A DNA stretch of 64,000 bases from an uncultured bacterium (GCA_903826405.1 CAIKEH010000042.1:62001-126000), one strand, 5' to 3'. Positions 9,686 to 19,066 are shown, counted from the first letter of the stretch. Translations and numbers: made by a program. Notes: generated from the sequence alone by a model not told the origin.

Positions 9686-10378
9686 TCAGTCTTTTTTCTG
9701 TTTACGGGGGTTAAGCAGCAGCACTTCATCCACGAGCCCGTATTCCTTGGCTTCCTGAGCGGTCATCCAAAAGTCGCGGTCAAAATCGGCAGCGATCTTC
9801 TCAACGGTCTGCCCGCTATGACCGGCCACGACTTCATAAAGTTCGTGTTTCAATTTCTTGACCTGAGAAACGGTGATCTCGATGTCACTTGCCTGCCCTC
9901 CGGCACCTGCACTGGGCTGATGCATCATGACCCTGGAATGTTTGAGCGCGGTTCGTTTTCCGTGAGAGCCTGCGCACATCAGTACTGCGGCCATGCTTGC
10001 AGCCACTCCTATACAAATGGTGGATACGTCCGGCGTGACATATTGCATGGTGTCATAAACGCCCATGCCCGAATAGACAGAGCCGCCGGGACTGTTGATG
10101 TACATCTGTATGTCGCGTGTGCGGTCAGTGCTGTCCAGAAAAAGCAATTGTGCGGTAATGATGTTGGCCACTTCATCACTGATGGGATAGCCCAGGAAGA
10201 TGATACGATCCATCATCAGGCGGCTATAAACATCCATCACGGCCACGTTCATGGGCCTTTCTTCGATGATGTTGGGGGTGAGGTTTGTGACCATGTGGTT
10301 GGTATAACCATGTAAGGTATTGCTGGAGATCCCCCTGTCCTTTATGGCGAATTTTTCGAAATCTTTTCCGAGGTTCAT
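9686..10378 (-). CDS. clpP: ATP-dependent Clp protease proteolytic subunit, first paralogue
   Basis: A 230-residue ClpP with triad S128 (GVAASMAA), H153 (VMMHQPSAG) and D202 (DRDFWM), again with canonical spacing. It has a longer N-terminal region (about 35 residues) before the core, which may include a propeptide. The gene directly follows tig in the same direction, the tig-clpP-clpX order common in bacteria, with a second clpP inserted before clpX. A hairpin terminator after tig suggests that the clp genes also have their own promoter. Confidence 0.95.
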   Translation of the reverse strand: MNLGKDFEKFAIKDRGISSNTLHGYTNHMVTNLTPNIIEERPMNVAVMDVYSRLMMDRIIFLGYPISDEVANIITAQLLFLDSTDRTRDIQMYINSPGGSVYSGMGVYDTMQYVTPDVSTICIGVAASMAAVLMCAGSHGKRTALKHSRVMMHQPSAGAGGQASDIEITVSQVKKLKHELYEVVAGHSGQTVEKIAADFDRDFWMTAQEAKEYGLVDEVLLLNPRKQKKD

Positions 10379-10495
10379 ATGATATTATTAATTCAGAATT
10401 ATCGGCAATTTAACGCATTTAGCTCCCAAATTCCGTGCGAAAGGGAAAAACGGACAAAATGCCATGGGCAACCACGTTGTACTCTGACAACCATG

Positions 10496-10528
10496 AAAAA
10501 GCCATGGGTGGAATTCCCATGGCTTTTA
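10496..10528 (-). terminator. Rho-independent terminator of tig
   Basis: A perfect 8-bp stem (GCCATGGG and CCCATGGC, 7-base loop) at 10501-10523 is flanked by A5 on the left and T4 on the right. Read on the minus strand it gives a hairpin followed by a T run, 22 bases beyond the tig stop codon. The A/T flanks make it symmetrical. Confidence 0.75.
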
Positions 10529-10549
10529 TCAGAAGTTGACTTAATGGCA

Positions 10550-11926
10550 TCAATGTTCGTGGGAGTGTGCTTCCTGGAGTTTCAGGAATTCTTCCACTGA
10601 GATAGGCTTTTTCTCGGGGTCCACTTGTGTTTCGGCCCATTCGAAAACTTTTTCCGTGAGCAGCCTCCTGTAGTTGCTTTCCAGTTGTTGCTCGTCCTTC
10701 ATCATTCTGTCAACATAAGTGTCCAGCCACTCCATATTCCCCTCCATACTCATGCCACCGAAGTATCCCATGACCTGTTGCTTCATGTAGTTTCTCATCT
10801 CATCGGGGGTAACTTGGAGTTGCTGTTCATTGACGATCTTGTCACTCACCAATGTCCACCTCAATTGATTCTTGAAAGTGGGGAATTCCTTGTCCACCTC
10901 CTCTTCATTCTTGGGTTCTTCACCTCCGGTCATGAGCCAGCGGCGCAGGAAAGGTTCGGGGAATTCCATCTCCGTCTTTTCGTTGAGCACATGGTACAGT
11001 TCATGTTGGAGATGATTGCGGGTCTGTTTGCCCCAGTATTCACCGATCTCGTTTCGCAGCACCTCCCTTAGTCCAGCTTCATCATTTATCTCCTTGTTCG
11101 GGTAAGCTTCTTTGAAAAATTCAGCGTTCAGTTCCCTTTTTTCAACGAGTCCGACCTTGGCAATGGTCATCTTGAAATGCTGTTGCAGTGCATTAGGATC
11201 GTCCTTGCTGAGCCCCAGATCACTTATCAGCCATTCCTGTTCTTTCTCTCCGAAGGCATCTTTCAATTGGAGTACAAAAGAATCGTCTTTCTTGCTTCCC
11301 ATCAGTTTGGGCTGAAAGTCAGAACTGAAATATTTCACCAGCAGAGAGTTCTCTTTGGCAGTTGAACCTTCAATTACTTCGCCATCCGGGTTGCAGGCTT
11401 GAAAACCCGCGTTCAGCACATTGTCTTCAGAGGTGACCGCCTCCGGCTCCTGCATCTTTCCCAATCGGTTGCGCAGGCGTTCCAATTCCTCGTTCACCAT
11501 CTCGTCGGAAACGTTGACCTGGTAGAGGGTGACCTTTGCTTTTTTGAGGTCAGACACTTCGAAAGCGGGTTTCAGACCCACTTCGAATGAAAAGGAATAG
11601 TCTCCGGCATTCTCCATATTGATCTTGTCGGCGGCATTTTCAGTAGACGGTAGGGGCTGGCCGAAAATTTCCAATTTTTCCTGACGTAGGTAGTCCATCA
11701 GGTTGCGTTCGATACTGCGCAGCACCTCATCGACGAATACGGATGGGCCATGCATCTTGCGGATGACCCCTGCTGGAACCATGCCTTTCCTGAATCCGGG
11801 TATGTTGGCGCTTTTCGCATAATGCTTAAGGGCCTTCTCGAAAGGTGGGAAATAATCCTCCTTGTTTACGGTTACGACGATCCTGTCATTAAGCAGGCCG
11901 ATGTTCTCTCTGGTGACTGTGGGCAT
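10550..11926 (-). CDS. tig: Trigger factor
   Basis: Ribosome-bound chaperone that shields nascent chains. The 458-residue protein has the ribosome-binding loop GFRKG at 44-48, a divergent central FKBP-like domain (about 150-245), and a long helical C-terminal arm domain that ends in a histidine-rich tail (AHSHEH). The PPIase-like domain looks poorly conserved, as is usual in this phylum. It is the first gene of the leftward tig-clpP-clpP-clpX set and is followed by a clear hairpin terminator. Confidence 0.95.
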   Translation of the reverse strand: MPTVTRENIGLLNDRIVVTVNKEDYFPPFEKALKHYAKSANIPGFRKGMVPAGVIRKMHGPSVFVDEVLRSIERNLMDYLRQEKLEIFGQPLPSTENAADKINMENAGDYSFSFEVGLKPAFEVSDLKKAKVTLYQVNVSDEMVNEELERLRNRLGKMQEPEAVTSEDNVLNAGFQACNPDGEVIEGSTAKENSLLVKYFSSDFQPKLMGSKKDDSFVLQLKDAFGEKEQEWLISDLGLSKDDPNALQQHFKMTIAKVGLVEKRELNAEFFKEAYPNKEINDEAGLREVLRNEIGEYWGKQTRNHLQHELYHVLNEKTEMEFPEPFLRRWLMTGGEEPKNEEEVDKEFPTFKNQLRWTLVSDKIVNEQQLQVTPDEMRNYMKQQVMGYFGGMSMEGNMEWLDTYVDRMMKDEQQLESNYRRLLTEKVFEWAETQVDPEKKPISVEEFLKLQEAHSHEH

Positions 11927-11978
11927 ATTTCTGGGATTTAACCACTATCGTGGCGATTTTTTCATCCGGTCCCCCGGT

Positions 11979-12063
11979 TGGTGCGGGCGGGGGGACTCGA
12001 ACCCCCAAACCTTGCGGTACCAGATCCTAAGTCTGGCGTGTCTGCCAATTTCACCACGCCCGC
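11979..12063 (-). tRNA. tRNA-Leu (anticodon UAG)
   Basis: The minus strand folds into a class II tRNA of 85 nt. The acceptor arms GCGGGCG and CGCCCGC pair fully, the anticodon stem CCAGA/TCTGG encloses loop CTTAGGA (anticodon TAG, reading CUN Leu codons), there is a long variable arm, and the T arm is GGGGG-TTCGAGT-CCCCC. The CCA end is encoded (positions 11981-11979). It lies 52 bases upstream of tig and is divergent from rel. Confidence 0.95.
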
Positions 12064-12197
12064 ATTTCGGTCCCCGACACTCCCGGGACGTCAGAGATTT
12101 TTTCCTCTGGTTGGCAACACTTTTTTCCGGGAGTTATATTGGGGGTGGCAAAGGTATGCCATTCCGGTAAGAAATCAGCAATCCGCTCCTTTTTCAG

Positions 12198-12205
12198 TAA
12201 ATTTG
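12198..12205 (+). promoter_or_regulatory. Bacteroidota -7 element immediately before rel
   Basis: TAAATTTG matches TAnnTTTG exactly and ends only 6 bases before the ATG at 12212. Transcription from it would start at or next to the start codon, so a leaderless rel message is possible. Confidence 0.45.
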
Positions 12206-12211
12206 GAGGCC

Positions 12212-14461
12212 ATGGAAATGCTGGAAGAACAATCGGTGCAGCCCCGGTACGACCTTACTGCCGAACAGGAAAACAAGGAGATAGTCAGACAATATCGTTC
12301 CTTGTTGCGGATGCTCAAGCCGAAGTTGAAACCCGGTGACAAGGAACAGGTCCGTCGTGCCTTCGAGATCGCCGTAGATGCGCACAAGACCATGCGTCGG
12401 AAAAGCGGTGAGCCCTACATTTTCCATCCTCTGGCCGTAGCCCGCATTTGTGTGGAAGAGATCGGGTTGGGTGTGCGTTCCACGATATGCGCCCTTCTTC
12501 ATGATACCGTTGAGGATACTGATGTAACCTTAGAAGATGTGGAGAGGGAGTTCGGGTCTGAGATTGCCAGGATCATTGACGGGCTGACCAAGATCGCCAA
12601 TGTAGTGGATACAAACTCTTCACTTCAGGCAGAAAACTTCAAGAAGATATTGCTTACCCTGACCGATGACCCCCGGGTCATCCTCATCAAGTTGTCGGAC
12701 CGGCTTCACAATATGCGGACTCTGGACAGCATGAAACGGGAAAAGCAACTAAAAGTCTCCTCAGAAACGGTTTATGTTTATGCCCCGCTGGCGCATCGCA
12801 TGGGTTTATATACCATGAAGACCGAACTCGAGGATCTTTCCATGAAATATCTGGATCCTGATACATACAGGTCTATCGCCAGAAAGTTGGCCGAGACCAG
12901 GCGCGAACGAACCAGGTACATCAATGAATTCATCCGCCCCATTCGGGATAAGATGGATAAGATAGGATTTGAATATGAGATATATGGTCGTCCAAAATCC
13001 ATCCATTCCATCTGGAACAAGATGAAGACGAAGGGGGTGGAGTTTGAAGAGGTTTATGATCTTTTCGCCATTCGCATCATCATCAATGCCAATCCTGATT
13101 CGGAAAAAGAAGAATGTTGGAAGGTATATTCCTTCGTGACGGACATGTATCCTCCCGCTCCGGAGAGGTTAAGAGACTGGCTCAGTAATCCCAAGGCAAA
13201 TGGATATGAGGCCTTGCATACCACGGTCATGGGACCTCAGGGTAAGTGGGTGGAGATCCAGATCCGGTCCAAACGGATGAACGAGATAGCGGAGAAAGGG
13301 CTCGCTGCACACTGGAAGTACAAGGAAGGAGCCAATGAAGAGGACCGTTTTGACAAATGGTTCAGTCAGATCCGGGAAGCCCTCGGAAATCAGGACGTCA
13401 GTTCCATCGATTTCCTTCAGGATTTCAAGACCTCCTTTCTTGCCGAGGAGATATATGTATATACACCCAAAGGGGATGTCAAGATGCTGCCCGTTGGTTC
13501 TTCGGCATTGGATTTTGCATTCCATATCCATTCCGCGATCGGCGGCAAGTGTATCGGCGCTAAAGTGAATCACAAACTCGTACCTATATCTTACAAGTTG
13601 CGCAGCGGCGATCAGATCGAGATCATCACTTCCAACAAACAGAAACCTTCCGAAGACTGGTTGAATTTTGTGGTCACCGCCAAGGCGCGGAGTAAGATCA
13701 AGGACGCATTGAAAGAAGAGAAAAGAAAAGTGGCGGATGATGGCAAGTATACGCTCATGCGTAAGTTGGATCAGATGGGGGCGACATTTACCACGCACAA
13801 CATCGACGAGCTCGTCGGCTTCTACAAATTGACGTCACACCTGGATCTGTACTATCGTATAGCGACAAGGAACATAGACCTGAAAGAGCTCAAGGATTTC
13901 CATGTTAAGGGAGACAGGATCGAGATGCCTAAGCCCCTGAAGGCCGAATCGGACGTTAAGGCGGAAGTGGACCTGACGAAAGCAATCCCCAAGAAGGATG
14001 CGGAGTTGATCATCTTTGGTGAGAGCAGTGATAGGATCGTGTATACGCTGGCCAATTGTTGCAAACCGATACCGGGTGAAGATGTCTTCGGTTTCGTATC
14101 CACTGGTAAGGGATTGATCATCCATCGGACCAATTGTCCCAATGCCGCAAGGCTGATGTCCAATTATGGTCATCGGGTGGTAAAGACCAAATGGGCCAAG
14201 AATAAAGAGATCTCCTTCCTGACCGGTCTGCAGATAGTCGGGCTTGATGATGTAGGAGTGATCCACAAGATCACCAACCTCATTTCTGGTGAGTTGAAAC
14301 TCAACATCAATGCGCTCACGATCGAAGCTAAAGAGGGGGTGTTCAAGGGGAATATCAAGATATATGTGCACGACAAGGAGGAATTGGATAACCTTTTGAT
14401 CCATCTTAAGCAACTGCCCGGTATACAATCCGTTGATAGGTACGACACTGAGGTCGCTTGA
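12212..14461 (+). CDS. rel: Bifunctional (p)ppGpp synthetase/hydrolase (Rel/SpoT family)
   Basis: Makes and degrades the alarmone (p)ppGpp in the stringent response. In the 749-residue protein the order is: HD hydrolase domain (HPLAVARICVE, then LLHDTVEDTD with the HD pair and the EDTD signature of active hydrolases), synthetase domain (RPKSIHSIWNKMK and following), TGS domain (EEIYVYTPKGDVKMLPVG onwards) and a C-terminal ACT domain. Both catalytic halves look intact, so a bifunctional enzyme is expected. The ATG at 12212 (another at 12218) follows a GGAGG-like stretch; an open frame extends upstream through the tRNA but is not coding. Confidence 0.95.
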   Translation: MEMLEEQSVQPRYDLTAEQENKEIVRQYRSLLRMLKPKLKPGDKEQVRRAFEIAVDAHKTMRRKSGEPYIFHPLAVARICVEEIGLGVRSTICALLHDTVEDTDVTLEDVEREFGSEIARIIDGLTKIANVVDTNSSLQAENFKKILLTLTDDPRVILIKLSDRLHNMRTLDSMKREKQLKVSSETVYVYAPLAHRMGLYTMKTELEDLSMKYLDPDTYRSIARKLAETRRERTRYINEFIRPIRDKMDKIGFEYEIYGRPKSIHSIWNKMKTKGVEFEEVYDLFAIRIIINANPDSEKEECWKVYSFVTDMYPPAPERLRDWLSNPKANGYEALHTTVMGPQGKWVEIQIRSKRMNEIAEKGLAAHWKYKEGANEEDRFDKWFSQIREALGNQDVSSIDFLQDFKTSFLAEEIYVYTPKGDVKMLPVGSSALDFAFHIHSAIGGKCIGAKVNHKLVPISYKLRSGDQIEIITSNKQKPSEDWLNFVVTAKARSKIKDALKEEKRKVADDGKYTLMRKLDQMGATFTTHNIDELVGFYKLTSHLDLYYRIATRNIDLKELKDFHVKGDRIEMPKPLKAESDVKAEVDLTKAIPKKDAELIIFGESSDRIVYTLANCCKPIPGEDVFGFVSTGKGLIIHRTNCPNAARLMSNYGHRVVKTKWAKNKEISFLTGLQIVGLDDVGVIHKITNLISGELKLNINALTIEAKEGVFKGNIKIYVHDKEELDNLLIHLKQLPGIQSVDRYDTEVA

Positions 14462-14498
14462 TTAGGGTTTTAAATTTCCCCCTTTTGACGCATTCACT

Positions 14499-14506
14499 TA
14501 TTTTTG
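14499..14506 (+). promoter_or_regulatory. Bacteroidota -7 element of purA
   Basis: TATTTTTG fits TAnnTTTG and lies 19 bases before the purA ATG. A TTTTGAC stretch lies at 14483-14489, too near for a usual -33 box. Confidence 0.45.
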
Positions 14507-14525
14507 CCGGGTTTTCAAATCGAAT

Positions 14526-15791
14526 ATGATGGTTGATGTATTACTTGGGTTGCAATGGGGAGATGAAGGGAAAGGCAAGATCGTTGACTATTTTGCGCCG
14601 GGCTATGACATCATTGCCAGGTTCCAGGGTGGGCCGAATGCTGGGCACACACTTTATGTGAACGGGAACAAGGTCGTTCTTCATCAGATCCCTTCTGGCA
14701 TTTTTCACGCCAATACGGTAAACCTGATAGGTAGTGGCGTGGTCTTGGACGCTGTCACTCTACGTAAGGAAGCTGAAAAAGTGGCCGCTTTCGGCATAGA
14801 TTGTCGCAAGAATCTGTTCATTTCTGAAAGAACACAACTCATCGTGCCGACCCATCGTGCATTGGACAAAGCCTCAGAAATGTCCAAGGGTGAAAGCAAG
14901 ATCGGTTCCACTTTGAAGGGAATAGGGCCTGCGTATATGGACAAGACAGGTCGAAATGGACTTCGAGTGGGAGATCTGCTGGACAAGAATTTCACCACTC
15001 AGTACATTAAACTCAGACTCAAGCACCAACGCCTTTTGGACTCTTTTGGCTTTCAGGAGGACATCTCTTCATGGGAGGAGGAATTCTTCGAGGCTATAGA
15101 ATTCATGCGAGAACTCAAGGTCGTCAATGGGGAGTATTTCATTAACGATAGGATATCCAAGGGGAGCAAGGTCCTTGCCGAAGGTGCACAGGGCAGCATG
15201 CTTGATGTTGATTTCGGCACTTTCCCTTTCGTGACTTCTTCAAATACCATTTCTGCAGGCGTCTGTACTGGCCTTGGGGTAGCTCCACAACGCATTCGTG
15301 AGGTCATCGGAGTCACTAAGGCATATTGTACACGGGTCGGAAGCGGTCCTTTCCCGACAGAATTGAATGATGAGACCGGGGAGCAACTAAGGAAAGTGGG
15401 GAGTGAATTCGGGGCAACCACAGGAAGGCCTCGTCGTTGCGGATGGATCGATCTGGTCGCATTGAATTTAGCCTGTATGATCAATGGTGTAACTCAGCTG
15501 GTTATGACCAAGGCGGATGTGCTTGACGGATTCGAGACCCTTCAGGTTTGTGAGGAATATGTCATAGCCGGCCGATCCACCCGCGAGGTACCTTACCAGA
15601 TGATGAAACAGGAGATCGTGCCCCAATATCGATCCTTTCCGGGTTGGAAGACCGATATTTCGACACTGAAATCCGAGTCTGAATTACCTGAAAAAATGAA
15701 AGCATACATCCAACATATAAACCAATATCTGGGGGTTCCGGTCAAATATATTTCCAACGGACCCGGGAGGGACCAGATCATTCTTTCCTGA
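14526..15791 (+). CDS. purA: Adenylosuccinate synthetase
   Basis: Converts IMP and aspartate to adenylosuccinate with GTP, the first committed step to AMP. The 421-residue protein begins with the phosphate loop GLQWGDEGKGK (about 8-18) and has the conserved GPNAGHT segment (about 37-43), EGAQGSMLDVDFGTFPFVTSS (split here as EGAQG and GTFPFVTSS) and the GTTGRPRR-like ATTGRPRRCGW motif. Length and motifs are canonical. Two adjacent ATG codons (14526, 14529) are possible. It follows rel in the same direction; a hairpin with T run overlaps its stop. Confidence 0.97.
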   Translation: MMVDVLLGLQWGDEGKGKIVDYFAPGYDIIARFQGGPNAGHTLYVNGNKVVLHQIPSGIFHANTVNLIGSGVVLDAVTLRKEAEKVAAFGIDCRKNLFISERTQLIVPTHRALDKASEMSKGESKIGSTLKGIGPAYMDKTGRNGLRVGDLLDKNFTTQYIKLRLKHQRLLDSFGFQEDISSWEEEFFEAIEFMRELKVVNGEYFINDRISKGSKVLAEGAQGSMLDVDFGTFPFVTSSNTISAGVCTGLGVAPQRIREVIGVTKAYCTRVGSGPFPTELNDETGEQLRKVGSEFGATTGRPRRCGWIDLVALNLACMINGVTQLVMTKADVLDGFETLQVCEEYVIAGRSTREVPYQMMKQEIVPQYRSFPGWKTDISTLKSESELPEKMKAYIQHINQYLGVPVKYISNGPGRDQIILS

Positions 15792-15818
15792 AAAAGAGAT
15801 TCAGGTTTCAGGTTTTTT
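15787..15818 (+). terminator. Probable rho-independent terminator of purA
   Basis: CCTGAAA at 15787-15793 pairs with TTTCAGG at 15806-15812, directly followed by T6. A competing inner pairing uses TTCAGG at 15800-15805. The left arm overlaps the purA stop codon. Confidence 0.5.
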
Positions 15819-15879
15819 AAAAAATAATTTGGCGGATTAAAAAATCCTCAGAAATTTTACGTGTAATCCTGTTAAACGT

Positions 15880-16290
15880 ATGGCAAAATCTGAAAAGGAA
15901 AAAAAGCCCACTGCCCCCAAAAATGCAGCTGCCGATACTGAAGCATCTGCAAAAAAATCCTCATCCAAAGCTCGTAAGAAAGAAGAGGATGATGACGACC
16001 TCGATGACGTGGATGAAAAGTCCGTGAAGGAGGTCAAGTCAACTCGTAAGGGTGAATCGGAAGACGAGGATGGGGATGATGCTGAGGAAGTACAGGATGA
16101 TTGGGAGAAGGTGGAACAAGAGGAAGAATGGGATCCCGATTTCGATGAATTCGACATACCCCGCTCAACCACCAAGAAAACCGGCAAAAAAAGTGGTGAA
16201 GACGAAGATCTCCCCGTAGATGATGAATTCAAGGATCTTGGTTACTTCGACTCCAGTGGAGGATTCGAAGATGACGACGATGATTTCTGA
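15880..16290 (+). CDS. Low-complexity acidic/lysine-rich protein
   Basis: 136 residues. The first third is rich in Lys, Ala and Ser, and the remainder is very rich in Asp and Glu, including runs of four and five Asp. It is probably disordered. A short ordered-looking motif (EEWDPDFDEFDIP) and the C-terminal FKDLGYFDSSGGF are the only aromatic parts. I do not know its function; the alternation of basic and acidic blocks would suit a nucleic-acid or ribosome-associated tail or a chaperone-like buffer, but this is speculation. The lysine-to-acid switch and sustained frame support a real gene. Confidence 0.65.
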   Translation: MAKSEKEKKPTAPKNAAADTEASAKKSSSKARKKEEDDDDLDDVDEKSVKEVKSTRKGESEDEDGDDAEEVQDDWEKVEQEEEWDPDFDEFDIPRSTTKKTGKKSGEDEDLPVDDEFKDLGYFDSSGGFEDDDDDF

Positions 16291-16453
16291 TCTTCCCAAT
16301 TCATCTGTAAATGCTTATTTATTTCACCCGATTCAGTATACGTTGGGTTAAGTTCTATTGATGAGATGGTTTTTCTCTTCGTATAGAACGTCATTCCCTT
16401 ACTGATAACCTGAACGATTTTTGGAGTTCAACTGAAGGAGACTGATCTGGAGA

Positions 16454-17548
16454 TCAAAGTCTAGTGTTGCCCCCTGCTTTTTTGAGGTCGAGTATACGTA
16501 TGTCCTGCTTGAAGTTCTCCGCTTCATCCGCTTGACCATTCAGTATGAACTGTACGGATTCATTAAGGATCTGAAGTCTATTGGAGTTGAAGATTTCCAT
16601 TTTTTCCGCAGGAAGGCGTAACGTGTATTCCTGGATCGTGACCAGCATATTGAACCTTGGATTGAGGAGGTCGAATATCGCGATGTCCATGCCCAATGAC
16701 TTGGCTACAATGGAGGAGCGGTATTTGCCTGATATCTGACGGGTTACCGTGCCTGCAATCAGGGTAGAATCAGCAGTTTCCACTATTTTATTTTTCTCGC
16801 CCGCACCTGTTGTGGTTATTCCTCCCTGGCCTTCCATTATATAATGGGTGGCTATGAACTTCTTCACATGGTTCCGAGATTCAGGGGGCAGGCTATACTG
16901 TAGTTTCCAGAAGTCGCGGCTACCGGATTTACGGATTGCCGATTCCACGCGAGCCTGTCCTCCGTTGTATGCAGCTATCACCAATAGCCAATCTCCCAAT
17001 TCACCATATAGATCCCTCAGATATTTGGCAGCGGCATGGGTGCTTTTGTAGAAATCGATGCGCTCATCATGCCCAAGAGTTACTTTGAGACCCAGGTCCC
17101 GGCCGGTTTCCGGCATCAGTTGCCATGGGCCGCGAGCACCGGCCCAGGAAAGGGCTGCGGATTTCAGGTCCGATTCGATCACGGCTAAATACTTGAGTTC
17201 CGGAGGCAGATTGTAACGAATCAAGATCTTTTCGATCAGTTTGAAATATGGATCGCCCCAACCTTTCATATGCTGCAGTCGCTCATAATTATCGTCAAGG
17301 TAGTCCTTGACGAAAGGAATTGCCTTCGGATTCAGTGTGGACATTCCAGGGTCACCCGTCGGGTTATTTGTTTGTACGAAGAGGTTGCTGAAATGATCAT
17401 TATCCTTTCCTGAAATATTCAGGGAAGACATGCCCTGCCGGGATACATTGTCATCCAACCCCTGTTGAGCATGAACCCTCCCTGAAATGAGGAAGAATAT
17501 GCACAAGGGCATGAAAGCCAGTATGTTGCTAAATAATTTCATACTCAT
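16454..17548 (-). CDS. Secreted lytic murein transglycosylase (MltD/SLT type)
   Basis: Cleaves peptidoglycan to 1,6-anhydro products. About 364 residues. The chosen start gives a good signal peptide ending near HAQ (MKLFSNILAFMPLCIFFLIS core); an upstream in-frame ATG at 17611 would put 21 polar residues before it. The SLT domain shows the catalytic glutamate in LAVIESDLKS and the downstream AGARGPWQLMP and AAYNGGQARV motifs typical of MltD-like enzymes. The C-terminal part contains a region after residue 280 resembling a degenerate LysM-like or substrate-binding segment. It lies after gatA on the same strand. Confidence 0.85.
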   Translation of the reverse strand: MSMKLFSNILAFMPLCIFFLISGRVHAQQGLDDNVSRQGMSSLNISGKDNDHFSNLFVQTNNPTGDPGMSTLNPKAIPFVKDYLDDNYERLQHMKGWGDPYFKLIEKILIRYNLPPELKYLAVIESDLKSAALSWAGARGPWQLMPETGRDLGLKVTLGHDERIDFYKSTHAAAKYLRDLYGELGDWLLVIAAYNGGQARVESAIRKSGSRDFWKLQYSLPPESRNHVKKFIATHYIMEGQGGITTTGAGEKNKIVETADSTLIAGTVTRQISGKYRSSIVAKSLGMDIAIFDLLNPRFNMLVTIQEYTLRLPAEKMEIFNSNRLQILNESVQFILNGQADEAENFKQDIRILDLKKAGGNTRL

Positions 17549-17632
17549 GCCTAAATGTGGCTTACTTATGACGAGGTTGGATGTTCTGTCGGTCAGTTCC
17601 GACATGGGCAAGCACGATGCCCGGTGCAGCTG

Positions 17633-19066
17633 TCAAGGGATAAAGGATGGAGGGCGATTGGAGAACTGAAGCAAAGATAGTTCATGGTTCCATTGCGCCA
17701 TGGCTTGTACTCCAAAAGGCATGCCATTACTATGCACACCAATGGGAAAACTTATCCCAGGAATGCCCGCCAAATTGGCATAGACTGTAAAAACGTCCGC
17801 GAGGAACATTTCAACCGGATCATTGCTTTTTTCACCGAATTTAAAGGCTGTGCCAGGGCTTGTCGGGAGTAGTAACAAGTCGAATTCCTTGAATATCAGC
17901 TTTGTTTTTTCAAAAATGAGCTGTCTGACCTGCTGTGCCTTGGTGTAATAAGCATCGTAATACCCGGTACTCAGTACAAATGTGCCGAGCATGATCCTTC
18001 TCTTTACCTCTTTCCCAAAACCTTCAGACCTGTTTTTTTTATAAAAGTCGTTCAGGTCTTCAACCGGATCGGTTGTTCGGTACCCGAATTTCACACCATC
18101 GTATCTGGAAAGGTTGGAAGAAGCTTCAGCAGTGGTCAATATATAATATGCTGGAACAATGAAATCCAGATATTCGAATTCAATGGCTTCTACGCTGTGA
18201 CCCTCGTCCCTCAGCTTATTGAAGAAGGAGTGCAATCCTTTGGCTATCTCTGGGTCAAGGGAAGGGTGTTCCAATGCCTGTTTGAAATACGCGATTCGGA
18301 ATGGTGACGAGCTGACCAGCAGGTTGGAATATGCAGGAACGGAATCTTTGCTGGCTGTAGAGTCAAGGCCGTCGGGCCCTGCCATGATTTCCAGAAGCAG
18401 GGCAATATCCACTGCATTCCGGGAGAATATTCCTATCTGGTCGAAAGAGGATGCATATGCCAATAGTCCATATCTGGATATCCTGCCATAAGTGGGTTTA
18501 AAGCCCATGATTCCACAGAAATCTGCGGGTTGTCTAACAGAACCTCCCGTGTCGCTTCCTAAACTGGCCATACATAGACCAGCCTGTACTGCAACGGCTG
18601 ATCCTCCAGAGGATCCTCCGGGTACGCGGGACTCGTCCAGCGCATTGAGGACTTTGCCATGGAAGGAATTCTCATTGGATGAGCCCATGGCGAACTCATC
18701 GCAGTTCAGCCTTCCGATGATGATGGCATCTTCAGCAAGCAGCCTCTCGACTGCCGTAGCATGATACATGGAAGTGAAATCGCTGAGTATTTTTGAGCCT
18801 GCACTTACCCGATGGCCCTGTTGACAGATGACGTCTTTAATCCCCAGTACTACGCCGAAAAGCCGGCCTGTTCCGGTTCCTTTAGACCGTTTTTCGTCCA
18901 ATAGACGAGCTCTTTCCCGGGCCTCTTCCGAATAGATCTCGACGAAGGCGTTCAACTGTCGGGTGGAATAAATTTTATCAAGATAATGTTCCACTACAGC
19001 CGTGCAGGTAATGGAACGATCTTCAATTTCTTGATGAAATTGCGCTATGGATGTAAAAGCGTACAA
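17633..19066 (-). CDS. gatA: Asp-tRNA(Asn)/Glu-tRNA(Gln) amidotransferase subunit A
   Basis: Glutaminase subunit of GatCAB, which amidates mischarged Glu-tRNA(Gln) or Asp-tRNA(Asn). The amidase triad is present with the same spacing as in known GatA: K77 (LGIKDV), cis-S152 (PGGSSGGSA) and nucleophile S176 (DTGGSVRQPA). The 477-residue length is normal. gatB and gatC are not in this window. tatA lies 50 bases upstream on the same strand and the transglycosylase gene follows. Confidence 0.95.
   Translation of the reverse strand: MYAFTSIAQFHQEIEDRSITCTAVVEHYLDKIYSTRQLNAFVEIYSEEARERARLLDEKRSKGTGTGRLFGVVLGIKDVICQQGHRVSAGSKILSDFTSMYHATAVERLLAEDAIIIGRLNCDEFAMGSSNENSFHGKVLNALDESRVPGGSSGGSAVAVQAGLCMASLGSDTGGSVRQPADFCGIMGFKPTYGRISRYGLLAYASSFDQIGIFSRNAVDIALLLEIMAGPDGLDSTASKDSVPAYSNLLVSSSPFRIAYFKQALEHPSLDPEIAKGLHSFFNKLRDEGHSVEAIEFEYLDFIVPAYYILTTAEASSNLSRYDGVKFGYRTTDPVEDLNDFYKKNRSEGFGKEVKRRIMLGTFVLSTGYYDAYYTKAQQVRQLIFEKTKLIFKEFDLLLLPTSPGTAFKFGEKSNDPVEMFLADVFTVYANLAGIPGISFPIGVHSNGMPFGVQAMAQWNHELSLLQFSNRPPSFIP

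Noticed and set aside
11978-12211. Longer rel start at 11978
   Set aside because: The extension would be translated through the tRNA-Leu gene and has no family counterpart.
13169-14428. Long antisense frames over rel (209 and 197 codons)
   Set aside because: They overlap a clearly conserved gene and have no recognisable domain.
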